Assembly: GCA_964230255.1 (NCBI GenBank) | Contig: CAXRGW010000111.1 | Location: forward strand, 1 to 37,106 | DNA: 37,106 nucleotides | Direction of reading: 5' to 3' | From: Alteromonas_E sp964230255 | GTDB lineage: Bacteria > Pseudomonadota > Gammaproteobacteria > Enterobacterales > Alteromonadaceae | Shown here: in pieces, positions 17,993 through 27,200 of the stretch | How positions within the stretch are numbered: position 1 is the first letter of the stretch | Layout of the letters: every line of letters begins with the position of its first letter | Notes under the pieces: generated by a model | Databases searched by the model: none | What the model saw: the letters and a program-made list of their open reading frames with translations, nothing else | Told to the model about the DNA's origin: nothing | Position numbers and translations under genes: made by a program

Positions 17993-18153
17993 GGCTATGC
18001 TGACCTAGTTGCAGCGGGTTTTGATCGCCTAAAGGTATTGGAAGTCACTAGCCGGTATCGGTAGCAATGTTTTTTAACACCTGCATATTTGCTGCTAATC
18101 TGTCAGTTGACGAGGGAATTACAGCCAATTTATGCGTAAACTCAGTGCCTAAT

Positions 18154-19497
18154 TTAACGCTTTTCTGATGCAACAAGTGGCAATGTAAAGCACACATTGA
18201 TACCACCTTGCGGATGGTTCTCAATGTCGATACTACCACCGTGCATATCGATGATCCTTTTTGTAATAGCAAGGCCTAATCCAGAGCCGGTGCTGCCGTG
18301 TGCAGCGCCGCGAGCTTTATCACCGCGTACGAATGGTAAGAAAAGCGACTCTATGTCATCTTCTTCAATTCCCTGCCCAAAGTCCCGTACACAGCATCGA
18401 ATGAAGCGTGCTTTAGGATCCAGGTGAGTACTTATTTGTATTGCTGGGCTGCCGTAGCGAAAGGCGTTTTCGACGAGGTTATCCAACACACGCTTAATCG
18501 CAATCTTGCGCATCTCGGTTTCCGGAATATCGGCAAGTTCAAGGGATATTTTATGATTCTCCTCGACGTGACGGGCCTGTACGAGCTCTTCAATAATGGT
18601 ATTAAGATTGCCCCACTCATGACGCTCGCTATGATCTAAGCGCGCATAGTCGATAAATTGGTCAATAATGTCGTTCATATCTTCAATATCGTGAACAATC
18701 CCGTCCTTAACCCAATCTTGCTCTTCTGGAAGCATTTCCGTTGCCAACCGGATGCGCGTTAGTGGTGTACGTAAATCGTGTGATATACCGGCTGTCATCA
18801 ATGTCCGATCATCTTCTAGTTGTTTTATTCCTTGAGACATACGATTAAAGGCTTGAGTAACAGCCATCATCTCGGTAGTTCCGTCTTCTTTTAACGGCTT
18901 AGGAAAATGCCCGCGACTGACGTTCATGGCTGCAGCCTCAAGTGCTTTAAGTGGCCGGTTGACGCGCCGAACAAACAGCCAACCACCAACGACACTCAAA
19001 ATACCAATAACAATAAGGAACATAGTCAGCGGTGAAAAATCACTACTGGCGACACCTTGCATGGGCAACGCAATCCAAATATTAGGTGCGCGACTCGGTT
19101 TAACCCAAACCATCCATTGTTGTCGTGAGTTTGGTTCAGGCCTAGCCAACATTCCGATTAACACTTCAGAGCGCATTTCAAGTCGCTGTGATACCGCGTT
19201 AGAGATAAATGCGTAGTAAGTCGCATTTTCTAGGCCCGCTTGTTGAGCTTGTTCGGAGGTGAAAAAGTGTATATCCGTTTGCGCGGTGAATTTTGCGCGC
19301 TCATCTTGCGGTCGCAAATGAATTTCTTCAGTTAAAATGACATTCACTTGGTCAGCGACCAACCCACTGATCTGTTGATAGCTTGGCCGAACAAAGTAAT
19401 AGGCTACTCCTAAGTAGGACACGACCTGGTTAATAAGTAGCAACAAGCCAATCAGTAGTACCGTTTGACCAAATGCACTTTGGGGTAAAATGCGCAT
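18154..19497 (-). CDS. envZ: Osmosensing histidine kinase EnvZ
   Basis: A 447-residue inner-membrane sensor kinase: first membrane helix at ~12-35, a periplasmic domain at ~36-155, second helix at ~156-176, HAMP at ~177-230, then HisKA with the phospho-acceptor His240 in SHDLRTPLTRIRLATEM. An HATPase domain follows (NLVENAFRYG as N box, DFGQGI and GSGLGLAI as G boxes). E. coli EnvZ uses His243 in the same motif, so orthology is well supported. It phosphorylates and dephosphorylates OmpR to adjust porin expression to osmolarity and acid. Its gene begins eight bases after ompR. Confidence 0.92.
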   Translation of the reverse strand: MRILPQSAFGQTVLLIGLLLLINQVVSYLGVAYYFVRPSYQQISGLVADQVNVILTEEIHLRPQDERAKFTAQTDIHFFTSEQAQQAGLENATYYAFISNAVSQRLEMRSEVLIGMLARPEPNSRQQWMVWVKPSRAPNIWIALPMQGVASSDFSPLTMFLIVIGILSVVGGWLFVRRVNRPLKALEAAAMNVSRGHFPKPLKEDGTTEMMAVTQAFNRMSQGIKQLEDDRTLMTAGISHDLRTPLTRIRLATEMLPEEQDWVKDGIVHDIEDMNDIIDQFIDYARLDHSERHEWGNLNTIIEELVQARHVEENHKISLELADIPETEMRKIAIKRVLDNLVENAFRYGSPAIQISTHLDPKARFIRCCVRDFGQGIEEDDIESLFLPFVRGDKARGAAHGSTGSGLGLAITKRIIDMHGGSIDIENHPQGGINVCFTLPLVASEKR

Positions 19498-19505
19498 TGA
19501 GGCGA

Positions 19506-20237
19506 CTAATTAGTGCCGGGCATCGACCCGTCGGGCACAAATACGTAGCCCAAGCCCCAAACCGTTTGGATATAGCGCGGGTTAGTTGGATCTTCCTCTA
19601 ACATACGACGCAAACGCGAAACCTGAACATCGATACTACGCTCAAGAGCACTGTAATCTCGCCCTCTTGCTAAATTCATTAACTTATCTCTAGATAACGG
19701 TTCACGGGGGTGTGTAACCAATGACTTCAATACTGCGAATTCACCGCTGGTTAAACTAATAGGGTTACCATCATCGGTCATTTCACGGGTGGCCAAGTTT
19801 AAGCGGTACTTTCCAAATTCTACCACCTGTTCTGACTGACTCGGTGCACCTGGAGCCTCAACCGCTTTGCGCCGTAAAACAGCCTTTGCTCGAGCCAAAA
19901 GTTCACGAGGGTTGAAGGGTTTGGGGAGATAATCATCAGCGCCCATTTCAAGCCCTATAATGCGATCGACTTCATCGCCCTTGGCGGTCAGCATGATAAT
20001 TGGAATATCGTTTTCCTTCTGCCGCAAACGACGGCAAATTGACAGACCATCTTCACCTGGCAGCATCAAATCTAGAACAATCAAATGAAAATTCTCGCGT
20101 TCCAATAAACGGTCCATCTGCTCCGCATTGGCTGCTGAACGAACCTGATAGCCTTGCTCAACTAAGTAACGCTCAAGCAATGCGCGCAAACGCATGTCGT
20201 CATCAACGACTAAAATTTTTGATGTTTCCTGACCCAT
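19506..20237 (-). CDS. ompR: Response regulator OmpR
   Basis: A 243-residue OmpR/PhoB-type regulator. The receiver domain has ILVVDDD, the phospho-acceptor Asp in LIVLDLMLPGEDG (Asp56 from this start) and the switch Lys in DYLPKPFNPREL. The C-terminal winged helix includes LARGRDYSALERSIDVQVSR and YIQTVWGLGYVFVPDG, the typical OmpR sequence. The ATG at 20237 is preferred because GGTGGA precedes it by seven bases; a GTG four codons upstream (20249) is in frame. It forms an operon with envZ, and its promoter lies in the 127-base gap shared with the divergent esterase gene. Confidence 0.94.
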   Translation of the reverse strand: MGQETSKILVVDDDMRLRALLERYLVEQGYQVRSAANAEQMDRLLERENFHLIVLDLMLPGEDGLSICRRLRQKENDIPIIMLTAKGDEVDRIIGLEMGADDYLPKPFNPRELLARAKAVLRRKAVEAPGAPSQSEQVVEFGKYRLNLATREMTDDGNPISLTSGEFAVLKSLVTHPREPLSRDKLMNLARGRDYSALERSIDVQVSRLRRMLEEDPTNPRYIQTVWGLGYVFVPDGSMPGTN

Positions 20238-20364
20238 GACACTATCCACCGCTAATGATAAAATTACTATAAATCATCACGCTGCCGCAAAAAAGGGGTC
20301 TGCATCGACAAGCATGAAAAGGAATGTTACAAAGCGTGTCAGTTAACTGCCGAAAAAAATAGCA

Positions 20365-21054
20365 ATGGCCTATCTAATCAGTGCGCTTTTACTTTCTCCA
20401 CTACTTGTTTGGCAAGGCCTACAAACGCGCAGAAACACGCCACATTTGCCCGAACCTGAAGGGAGCAGAACGCGCGTTGTTGCAAACGCTAGGCGACAAC
20501 TCTTGATCATTGGCGACTCTTCGGCAGCTGGAGTTGGTGTACTGCATCAAGACGATGCATTGTTAGGCCAGCTAGCGCAACAATTAGATAATCATGTTGA
20601 GATCACGTTACTTGCTCAAAGGGGGGCCAAGAGCGATGCTGGCATTGCCTGGCTGAAAAAACACAACGCCAGCAAATACGACTGGGTAATTATAGTTTTC
20701 GGTGTTAACGACGTTACCGGAATGCACAGTACACAAAGGTGGTTGCGCGATCAAACCACATTAAGAGATATAATCGCCAAGCGGTTTGACAATCCACGTA
20801 TTATCCACTGTGGGCTGCCGCCTATGGGTCGCTTTCCCGCATTAGCTCAACCATTGCGCTGGCACTTGGGTCAACGAGCGCAAGCTTTTGACCAAGCCCT
20901 GCGGCAATTGCATAAGCAGCATGCAAACTCTGTCTACTTGCCGCTAAACTTCGATCTAAACTCCAAAGCAATGGCTTCCGATGGATTTCACCCGGGTAGG
21001 CCAGTCTATCGCGAATGGGCGAAGCAATTAGCCAACATCGTCAAATGCGGTTAA
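20365..21054 (+). CDS. SGNH/GDSL-family hydrolase
   Basis: The 229-residue product has an N-terminal hydrophobic segment (residues 2-18) that could anchor or export it. SGNH blocks are present: block I GDSSAAGVG with Ser52, a central Gly in the RGAKSDAG region, block III GVND with Asn115, and block V DGFHPG with Asp206 and His209. It is expected to be an esterase or lipase on the envelope side; the substrate is unknown. It is divergent from ompR and upstream of, but separated by about 190 bases from, the H-NOX gene. Confidence 0.88.
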   Translation: MAYLISALLLSPLLVWQGLQTRRNTPHLPEPEGSRTRVVANARRQLLIIGDSSAAGVGVLHQDDALLGQLAQQLDNHVEITLLAQRGAKSDAGIAWLKKHNASKYDWVIIVFGVNDVTGMHSTQRWLRDQTTLRDIIAKRFDNPRIIHCGLPPMGRFPALAQPLRWHLGQRAQAFDQALRQLHKQHANSVYLPLNFDLNSKAMASDGFHPGRPVYREWAKQLANIVKCG

Positions 21055-21194
21055 TTCATCAACCTCAAGTGTCCTAACACCTCCTTTTGTTGGTTAAAAC
21101 CCTTAACGACCTGATTTTCACTAGACATAAAATGCGAGATTGTCTGAGCATTGTAAGTTGAATCATAAAATTTTCTCCGTTCCACTTTACTAAG

Positions 21195-21222
21195 CCTAAG
21201 ATTAAACTACTGTTAACTTAGG
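21195..21222. repeat. Inverted repeat in the H-NOX promoter region
   Basis: CCTAAG-a-TTAA and TTAA-CTTAGG form 10-bp arms with one bulged base and a 7-base loop, ending 23 bases before the H-NOX start codon. It may be a regulator-binding dyad; no known consensus is claimed. Confidence 0.4.
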
Positions 21223-21245
21223 TTAAATCGATTGAGGTCTGCTTA

Positions 21246-21794
21246 ATGAAAGGTATAGTGTTCGCGGAATTTAATGACATGGTCGAGGAAATGTTCGGCG
21301 ATGATATGCTCGAAGATATTATTGACGAAAATTCCGCCAATCTATCCACAGGTGGGGCTTACACTTCGGTAGGTACATATGACTCGCAAGAGCTAGTCTG
21401 CTTAGTTGTTAGTCTAAGCAAACACACCAATATTGCAGTTGATGAATTAATTCGAACATTTGGTCTACACCTTGCTGACGTCTTTGCAAAAAAATTTAGT
21501 ACTTTTTTTACCGACTGCAGCGATACATTTTCGTTTTTAAAGACCATCGATAATCATATTCACGTTGAAGTACACAAGCTTTATCCAGACGCTAAGCTCC
21601 CCAAATTTGAGTATGACGACTCAGACCCTCGTGCATTAAAATTAACCTATACCTCCACCAGACACCTTGCTGATTTAGCGCATGGACTTATACAAGGTGT
21701 AGCATCCTACTACAATGAAGATTGCACTATAGAGAGACTTGACTGTCCTACAGACAACAGCTCGCAAAAGGTTGAATTTACCATTTCAAAGTAG
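21246..21794 (+). CDS. H-NOX heme nitric-oxide-sensing protein
   Basis: A 182-residue stand-alone H-NOX (HNOB) domain, the usual length. It begins MKGIVFAEFNDMVEEMFG. The proximal heme ligand is His106, in IDNHIHVEVHKLYPDAKLP, aligned with His103 of the Shewanella protein. The propionate-binding YxSxR motif is YTSTR at residues 135-139. Facultative bacteria use such proteins to bind NO with very high affinity and regulate a partner kinase or c-di-GMP enzyme. GAGG lies eight bases before the ATG. The hybrid kinase starts eight bases after the stop, so the two surely form one operon. Confidence 0.95.
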   Translation: MKGIVFAEFNDMVEEMFGDDMLEDIIDENSANLSTGGAYTSVGTYDSQELVCLVVSLSKHTNIAVDELIRTFGLHLADVFAKKFSTFFTDCSDTFSFLKTIDNHIHVEVHKLYPDAKLPKFEYDDSDPRALKLTYTSTRHLADLAHGLIQGVASYYNEDCTIERLDCPTDNSSQKVEFTISK

Positions 21795-21802
21795 TCATTA
21801 TC

Positions 21803-23965
21803 ATGGATCAGAAAACAAAAAGACTTGAAGCAAAAATTGCGCGAGAAAAAAACGCCAGAAAAGAGGCAGAGCGCTTACTGGAAGAAAAAAGCCTTGAGTT
21901 GTATCAATCTAATCAAGCCCTAAAGTCTCTGAGTGAACAGCAAGAAGAGTTAATTTTGGAGCGCACGGAAGAACTTCGAGTAGCGCGCGACAAAGCATTA
22001 GCGTTAGCCAAAACCAAAACAGACTTTCTAGCCAATATGAGTCATGAACTACGGACACCAATGAATGGTGTGCTAGGTATGTTGACGTTGCTAATGGAAA
22101 CTAATTTATCAAGTAAGCAATCTCAGTGGGTTCAAACCGCTAAATCCTCTGGCGAACACTTGTTAGTGCTCCTTAATGATGTATTAGATGTAAGTAAACT
22201 CGATGCAGGTAAACTCAATATTGAAACTACGGCATTTAACCCTGTTGCCCTGATAGAGAAGATAATAGACCAATTCGCAATTCAAGCTGCCGATAAAGGT
22301 GTCAAACTAGTCAACGGCATTGCGCCAGATATTCCCCAATTAATGCTTGGCGATCCGTTACGAATCAATCAAGTCTTAACAAATCTAGTCTCAAATGCCA
22401 TTAAGTTTACAGCTAGTGGCAAGGTTACTATCAATGCTCAATATGATGATTTTTGTTTGAAATTTTCCATTGAGGATACAGGGATTGGCATGACCTCTGA
22501 TCAAATAGACCATATTTTTGACAAATTCACGCAAGCCGACGAATCTACTACTCGTCTATTCGGTGGCACGGGTTTGGGGTTGAGTATATGTAAACAACTC
22601 TGTGAGTTAATGGAAGGTCGTATCTGGGCAGAGTCTAATTTAGATCAAGGCAGCCGGTTCTTTGTTGAATTACCGCTGCAAGCAGAAAAGCAAGAATTAG
22701 AAGTCATTAATTCGGACATCATGGTAGTGGTCATTGAGCCAGACTCAGATAATAGGCGCTTTATTTCTTCTTGTTTGCAGCAATGGAAGATAGAGTCAAT
22801 CGTCGAGTTTTCTACGTACAGCGAATTTTTTACCGCAAAACCGCGTGTAGACAGCAATTGTGTAATACTGATTGCGCAGCATCAGTATCAGCAAATTTCT
22901 GCAGATCGGTTAGCAACGTTGAGCAGCAATATTATTGTTCTTAGCGAAGCCGCGAATAATCCAATTTCAGCTAGCCACCATGTTTCTAATCCGATTAAAC
23001 AGTCTGAGTTGCATAACGTTATTGCCGACTTAACCGGCCTTAATCATGCCCCTCTACTTACCTCTGCCACTACCAAACAAAGCAACATCCATTTTGCGGG
23101 TCAATCAGTGTTAGTGGTAGAAGACAATAAAGTTAATCAGATAGTCGCGACTCAACTACTTGAACAGGTGGGTTTATCGGCGATTATTGCCGAGAATGGA
23201 GAACAAGCGGTAAAAGCGTGGCAAGAGAATAGTTTCGACCTGATACTTATGGATGTTCAAATGCCGATCATGGGCGGACATGCAGCGGCTAGACTTATAC
23301 GTCAGCAAGAGGCAGATGAATCCTATACCCCGATTATTGCAGTTACTGCAAATTGCTTTGAAAATGATAAACAAGCTAGCTTTGATGCAGGTATGGATGC
23401 ACACATTGGCAAACCGATCGACGCGCCTGAATTGTATGCTGCCATAGCAAATTACATTAAACCAACAAAAGCAAAAGACAGTCTTGATGCATCCTCTGTC
23501 TCAACCGAGCAACCAGAATCATTGGGCGCCCTAAAAGGATTCGATACCCAAGCACTTTTCGATAGAGTATTAGGTAATATGCCGCTAATTAGTAATTTAC
23601 TGCAGCAATTTATGGAGCAATTCCCAGCGGAACTGGATGTGATTTCTGCAAATGCGTTTCAAACTGACGACGATACAGAAATTAGATTACGCTTTTTCCA
23701 TACTTTAAAGGGTACATCAGCAAACCTCGGCGCAAACTCAATTGCTAATTTGGCAGCCGAAATTGAGAAGGCGATTAAATCGAGCGGCGTAATTCCGACT
23801 GATACTCTAGAGAACCTCAACCAAGAAATGACAATTATTGTCGCTAGTATTCACGACTTTCTTAAACTCACCGATGCAAATGAAAAGACCAATTCACCAG
23901 CGGTAAACAACGCAGACCCAGTTCGCTTTCAAAAGTTGATGGATACCATCAACGAGCCCTTGTAA
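21803..23965 (+). CDS. H-NOX-associated hybrid histidine kinase with receiver and Hpt domains
   Basis: A 720-residue cytosolic kinase without membrane segments. Order: coiled coil (~1-70), HisKA with His81 in NMSHELRTPMNG, HATPase (N box NLVSNAIKF, G1 DTGIGM, G2 GGTGLGLS), a degenerate receiver (~305-410), a full receiver with Asp484 in LILMDVQMP and Lys537 in GKPID, and an Hpt domain with His633 in FFHTLKGTSANLG. The degenerate receiver lacks the acceptor Asp (VILIAQH) and reads NPIK where a KP pair is expected. Phosphate can thus pass His81-Asp484-His633 inside one chain, then on to an unidentified regulator. As the partner of H-NOX, NO-bound heme protein probably inhibits autophosphorylation; that is known for related systems and inferred here. 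Confidence 0.93.
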   Translation: MDQKTKRLEAKIAREKNARKEAERLLEEKSLELYQSNQALKSLSEQQEELILERTEELRVARDKALALAKTKTDFLANMSHELRTPMNGVLGMLTLLMETNLSSKQSQWVQTAKSSGEHLLVLLNDVLDVSKLDAGKLNIETTAFNPVALIEKIIDQFAIQAADKGVKLVNGIAPDIPQLMLGDPLRINQVLTNLVSNAIKFTASGKVTINAQYDDFCLKFSIEDTGIGMTSDQIDHIFDKFTQADESTTRLFGGTGLGLSICKQLCELMEGRIWAESNLDQGSRFFVELPLQAEKQELEVINSDIMVVVIEPDSDNRRFISSCLQQWKIESIVEFSTYSEFFTAKPRVDSNCVILIAQHQYQQISADRLATLSSNIIVLSEAANNPISASHHVSNPIKQSELHNVIADLTGLNHAPLLTSATTKQSNIHFAGQSVLVVEDNKVNQIVATQLLEQVGLSAIIAENGEQAVKAWQENSFDLILMDVQMPIMGGHAAARLIRQQEADESYTPIIAVTANCFENDKQASFDAGMDAHIGKPIDAPELYAAIANYIKPTKAKDSLDASSVSTEQPESLGALKGFDTQALFDRVLGNMPLISNLLQQFMEQFPAELDVISANAFQTDDDTEIRLRFFHTLKGTSANLGANSIANLAAEIEKAIKSSGVIPTDTLENLNQEMTIIVASIHDFLKLTDANEKTNSPAVNNADPVRFQKLMDTINEPL

Positions 23966-24228
23966 AGCGACATAATTAGAGTCAGCCCGTGAAGCAATTA
24001 ATGAATTAAATCCAACTGCGCTTTGAAAAAGCAGCCAACATTTTTCTAGAGGAAGTGTTATATCGCCGCTACAGCATAACCTTTTAACGAAGCAAGCGTA
24101 AGCATGCGGTAAACAGCACATTTTAAGGGTGATGAAAGCTCTGTAAGCTGCCTCTTAAACGACCGCACAGAGCGAGCCATCGAAGTCGTTGGCAGTAAAT
24201 GTATCGGCGTTACTCCTATTACATCTCG
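23966..24228. other. Interval between convergent kinase and lipoprotein genes
   Basis: No gene is seen. A weak hairpin (CTGC at 24016, GCAG at 24031, with inner TTT/AAA pairing) is followed by CATTTTTCT and may serve as a poor terminator for the kinase operon. Confidence 0.35.
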
Positions 24229-27200
24229 TCACGGCTGACATGCCAAATCGATTATGGAGCGTCCCATTTCTTTGCCTATTAAATAATACGTTTCAGCGTT
24301 TAAGTTCCAATGATACACTTGATCACTTGGTGATTCGTAGGGATCTCGCCAGAACGGGCGAGTATCAACAAAACCAGTATTGTCAACAAACTCTGGATAT
24401 TGCGTCACCTCTTCCTGAATGGCCATGAGCGCTTCTCTGCGATCCACTTCACCATTAATCCCACCAAAACCGCTAGACGCTATTACAAAAGGTAGCTCAG
24501 GACTATTGAGTTCACTGCGAATATCGTTAATTAGATTGGTTAAATTAACTGCGTATTCATTAACAGCTTCCCAACTACCGCCGTCGTTCCATCCTTGATG
24601 CCAACCGAACCCGCTGAGTTCATACCCGTCTGCTATCGAATAATCTGGCACTAGACTTTCAATATCATTTAAAATTAAATGAATGTGTTCGACCATTTCA
24701 GTGTAGGACGGGCCCACATCCCCGCCTGAGCTTGGTGGTCGAAAGTCTGTTTGTAAACTCTTTCCCCCCCATGCGACTTTTATAATCAAAACATTTTCAT
24801 TGAGCGCATCACCGACAGTATTGCCAAACATAAAATCAGGTCCAAACTTATTATCATTAGACATAGTCGGAGAAAGCCACCCTGAGTATGATTTAGATCC
24901 CCGGGACTCAACCCAAACGTCATCTCGTATGCGCCAATCACCTTGGTTATCCACAAGTTTATTAAATCTACCGTTAATCTCGTTTACAAGGTATCTCAAT
25001 TTACCTTTACCCGTCTCGTAGAAGTCAATATCTTGATTAACCAGTGTATCTATTTCACAAGCATGAATACCTGACAACCAATGCATATGTTCGCCAAATG
25101 AGTGAAAATACTTATTGGATTGTTTGCTTGAAGGGTATTGCGATATGCCAGAAGAACTGTTAATGGAACTTACATAGTGCTCTACTCTTCCCGTACCGAT
25201 CATGTTAGATTGCCCCGCAAGAATGAACACTTTGAGTTTATTGTCATTGTTTTCTGAGGCACATGTGATGGGGCTATCATCGTGACCATCTGCTAAAGAT
25301 TCAGACTTTGTGAGTCCAGAGGCTGACATGTAATCCAGATTAACACCTGTGCTATCTTCGGCCACCACACGGATCACATTGGTGCCCTGTTTCAATTTAA
25401 GAGAGACAGACTGCTCTATCCAGTCGTTCCAACCATTACCCGCCACTGTGCCTATAACAGCTTCCAAAGAGCCATTAACTAATACATTAGTGGGTCTTGA
25501 AGAAGCTGCGGCGTAGCGGAATATCACCTCATAGTGTCCTTCGGATGGAGCATAAACATTGTCCCATTTTATCCAACTTCCATAGTTTTGATAATCAATG
25601 AAGCCTGTACCTTTATAATCTTTGTCAATACTTGCCGTAAGAGTCACGGCATGACTTAACGCAGCTTCCTCGGCCTCAAATCGATACTCAGGTGCACACG
25701 TCCCCTCAAGTTGTCCACATCCACACTCTCTGGGTGCTTCTTTGATGGGGTCAAGAGGACATAGGTCAATGCAATCGGGAATACCGTCAAAGTCACTGTC
25801 TGTCTCGATTAAATCGCATCCGCATACCCCTGCTGTATTTTTATTAGGATTTGCAGGGCACTGATCAACAGCAGCTAAACCATTCCAGTTGGCCAATTGC
25901 TCGAAATTGTCGATACCATTTAGGTTGGCATTTGGTGTGTGATATAGCGTTATCTCCGAAATATCTCCCTTACTTGCCAACAAGTTCACTGCAACAGTAG
26001 ACAAGCTGGCACTTTCATACGGATCATCTTCCTGAGAAGCACTCGAACTTAGCATAAACCAATTGACCACATCACCCTGTTGAACTTTGAGCGAAAAATC
26101 ACATCCATCCGAAGGACAGTAATTGAGTGTATTTGCAAGTGCTCTGTCACTAGGAACATTGGGATCGAAGGTGTGTATTAGATTCCCCGTGTATGGTCCG
26201 ATCGGTGGGTAAACCATATTGATATCTCTGTCCGCCAGCGCAGTTGCGGCCATTACCGAAAATATTTGCTGATCCATAGCAATGGGATAACGAACTCCAA
26301 TTGGCGCATCAACCGGACGAGAGTAACTCTTATCGACATCATTCCAGTGGTAGTAGTCACCATCTCTTGCTACTGCCAGCTTGTCTTCGATATAAAGTTG
26401 CATCTTTTTAACAGAATAGTCAGAAAAGTGGTTCAACAAAAAAGGGTAAGTCTGAGTTCCGGTACCGCCACCTTGCATTGGATCCCAAGCGTATCGCGCT
26501 TTACTTGGATGACTACCGTTCGGATTAATCACTGGGGGAAGAAAGGTCATAGAGGAAAAATCGAACCCCCAAACCGGGCCTACATTGACTTTCATCTCAT
26601 TCGTTTCCCACGATATGGTATCGCCAGGGATCCCATGAGCATAGCCCCTATACGGATACGCACTGTCTGCTTGCCAATGTGGAAGACCGAATGCATGACC
26701 TAACTCGTGGTGTAAAATACCAAGAGCGCCACCATACCCCACACCATCAAACGCACCAGCTTGTCCACCAGCAATAACGCCAATAATGTTGATATACATC
26801 ATGGCTACATCATGATTTCCACCTGCTGCTGATAACGCATGAACCCATTGTAGCGCTGCCGCCTGTTCACCATCGAAGTTCAATCCCGTTTTAGTTTTGT
26901 ATTCTGCAGGTGAGCGAACTTTCACTGTCGGCGCTCCCACACCCGGCCTCGCAGGTATCACCAATTGTTCGAAAACAATATTCCGTACTCTTTGCAAAGA
27001 CAGCTCAGAAACTGGCCATTTGGACAGAAGCTCGTTAAATGTATTAGGTGGGTAATCACTTTGGTTTGTGGTTTTATTGAAATAATATACATCAAACATA
27101 TTCAGCGACATCGCATTGGGCGCACCGACCTCAATGTCGCGTTCGTAGAGAGTTTCACTGGCAACTTTTAACGTTAAGGCCATACTCGGTTGCACTAACT

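Noticed and set aside
26266..26703. 145-codon plus-strand frame opposite the lipoprotein peptidase domain
   Set aside because: Antisense shadow of the M66 domain, whose zinc motif is clear on the minus strand.
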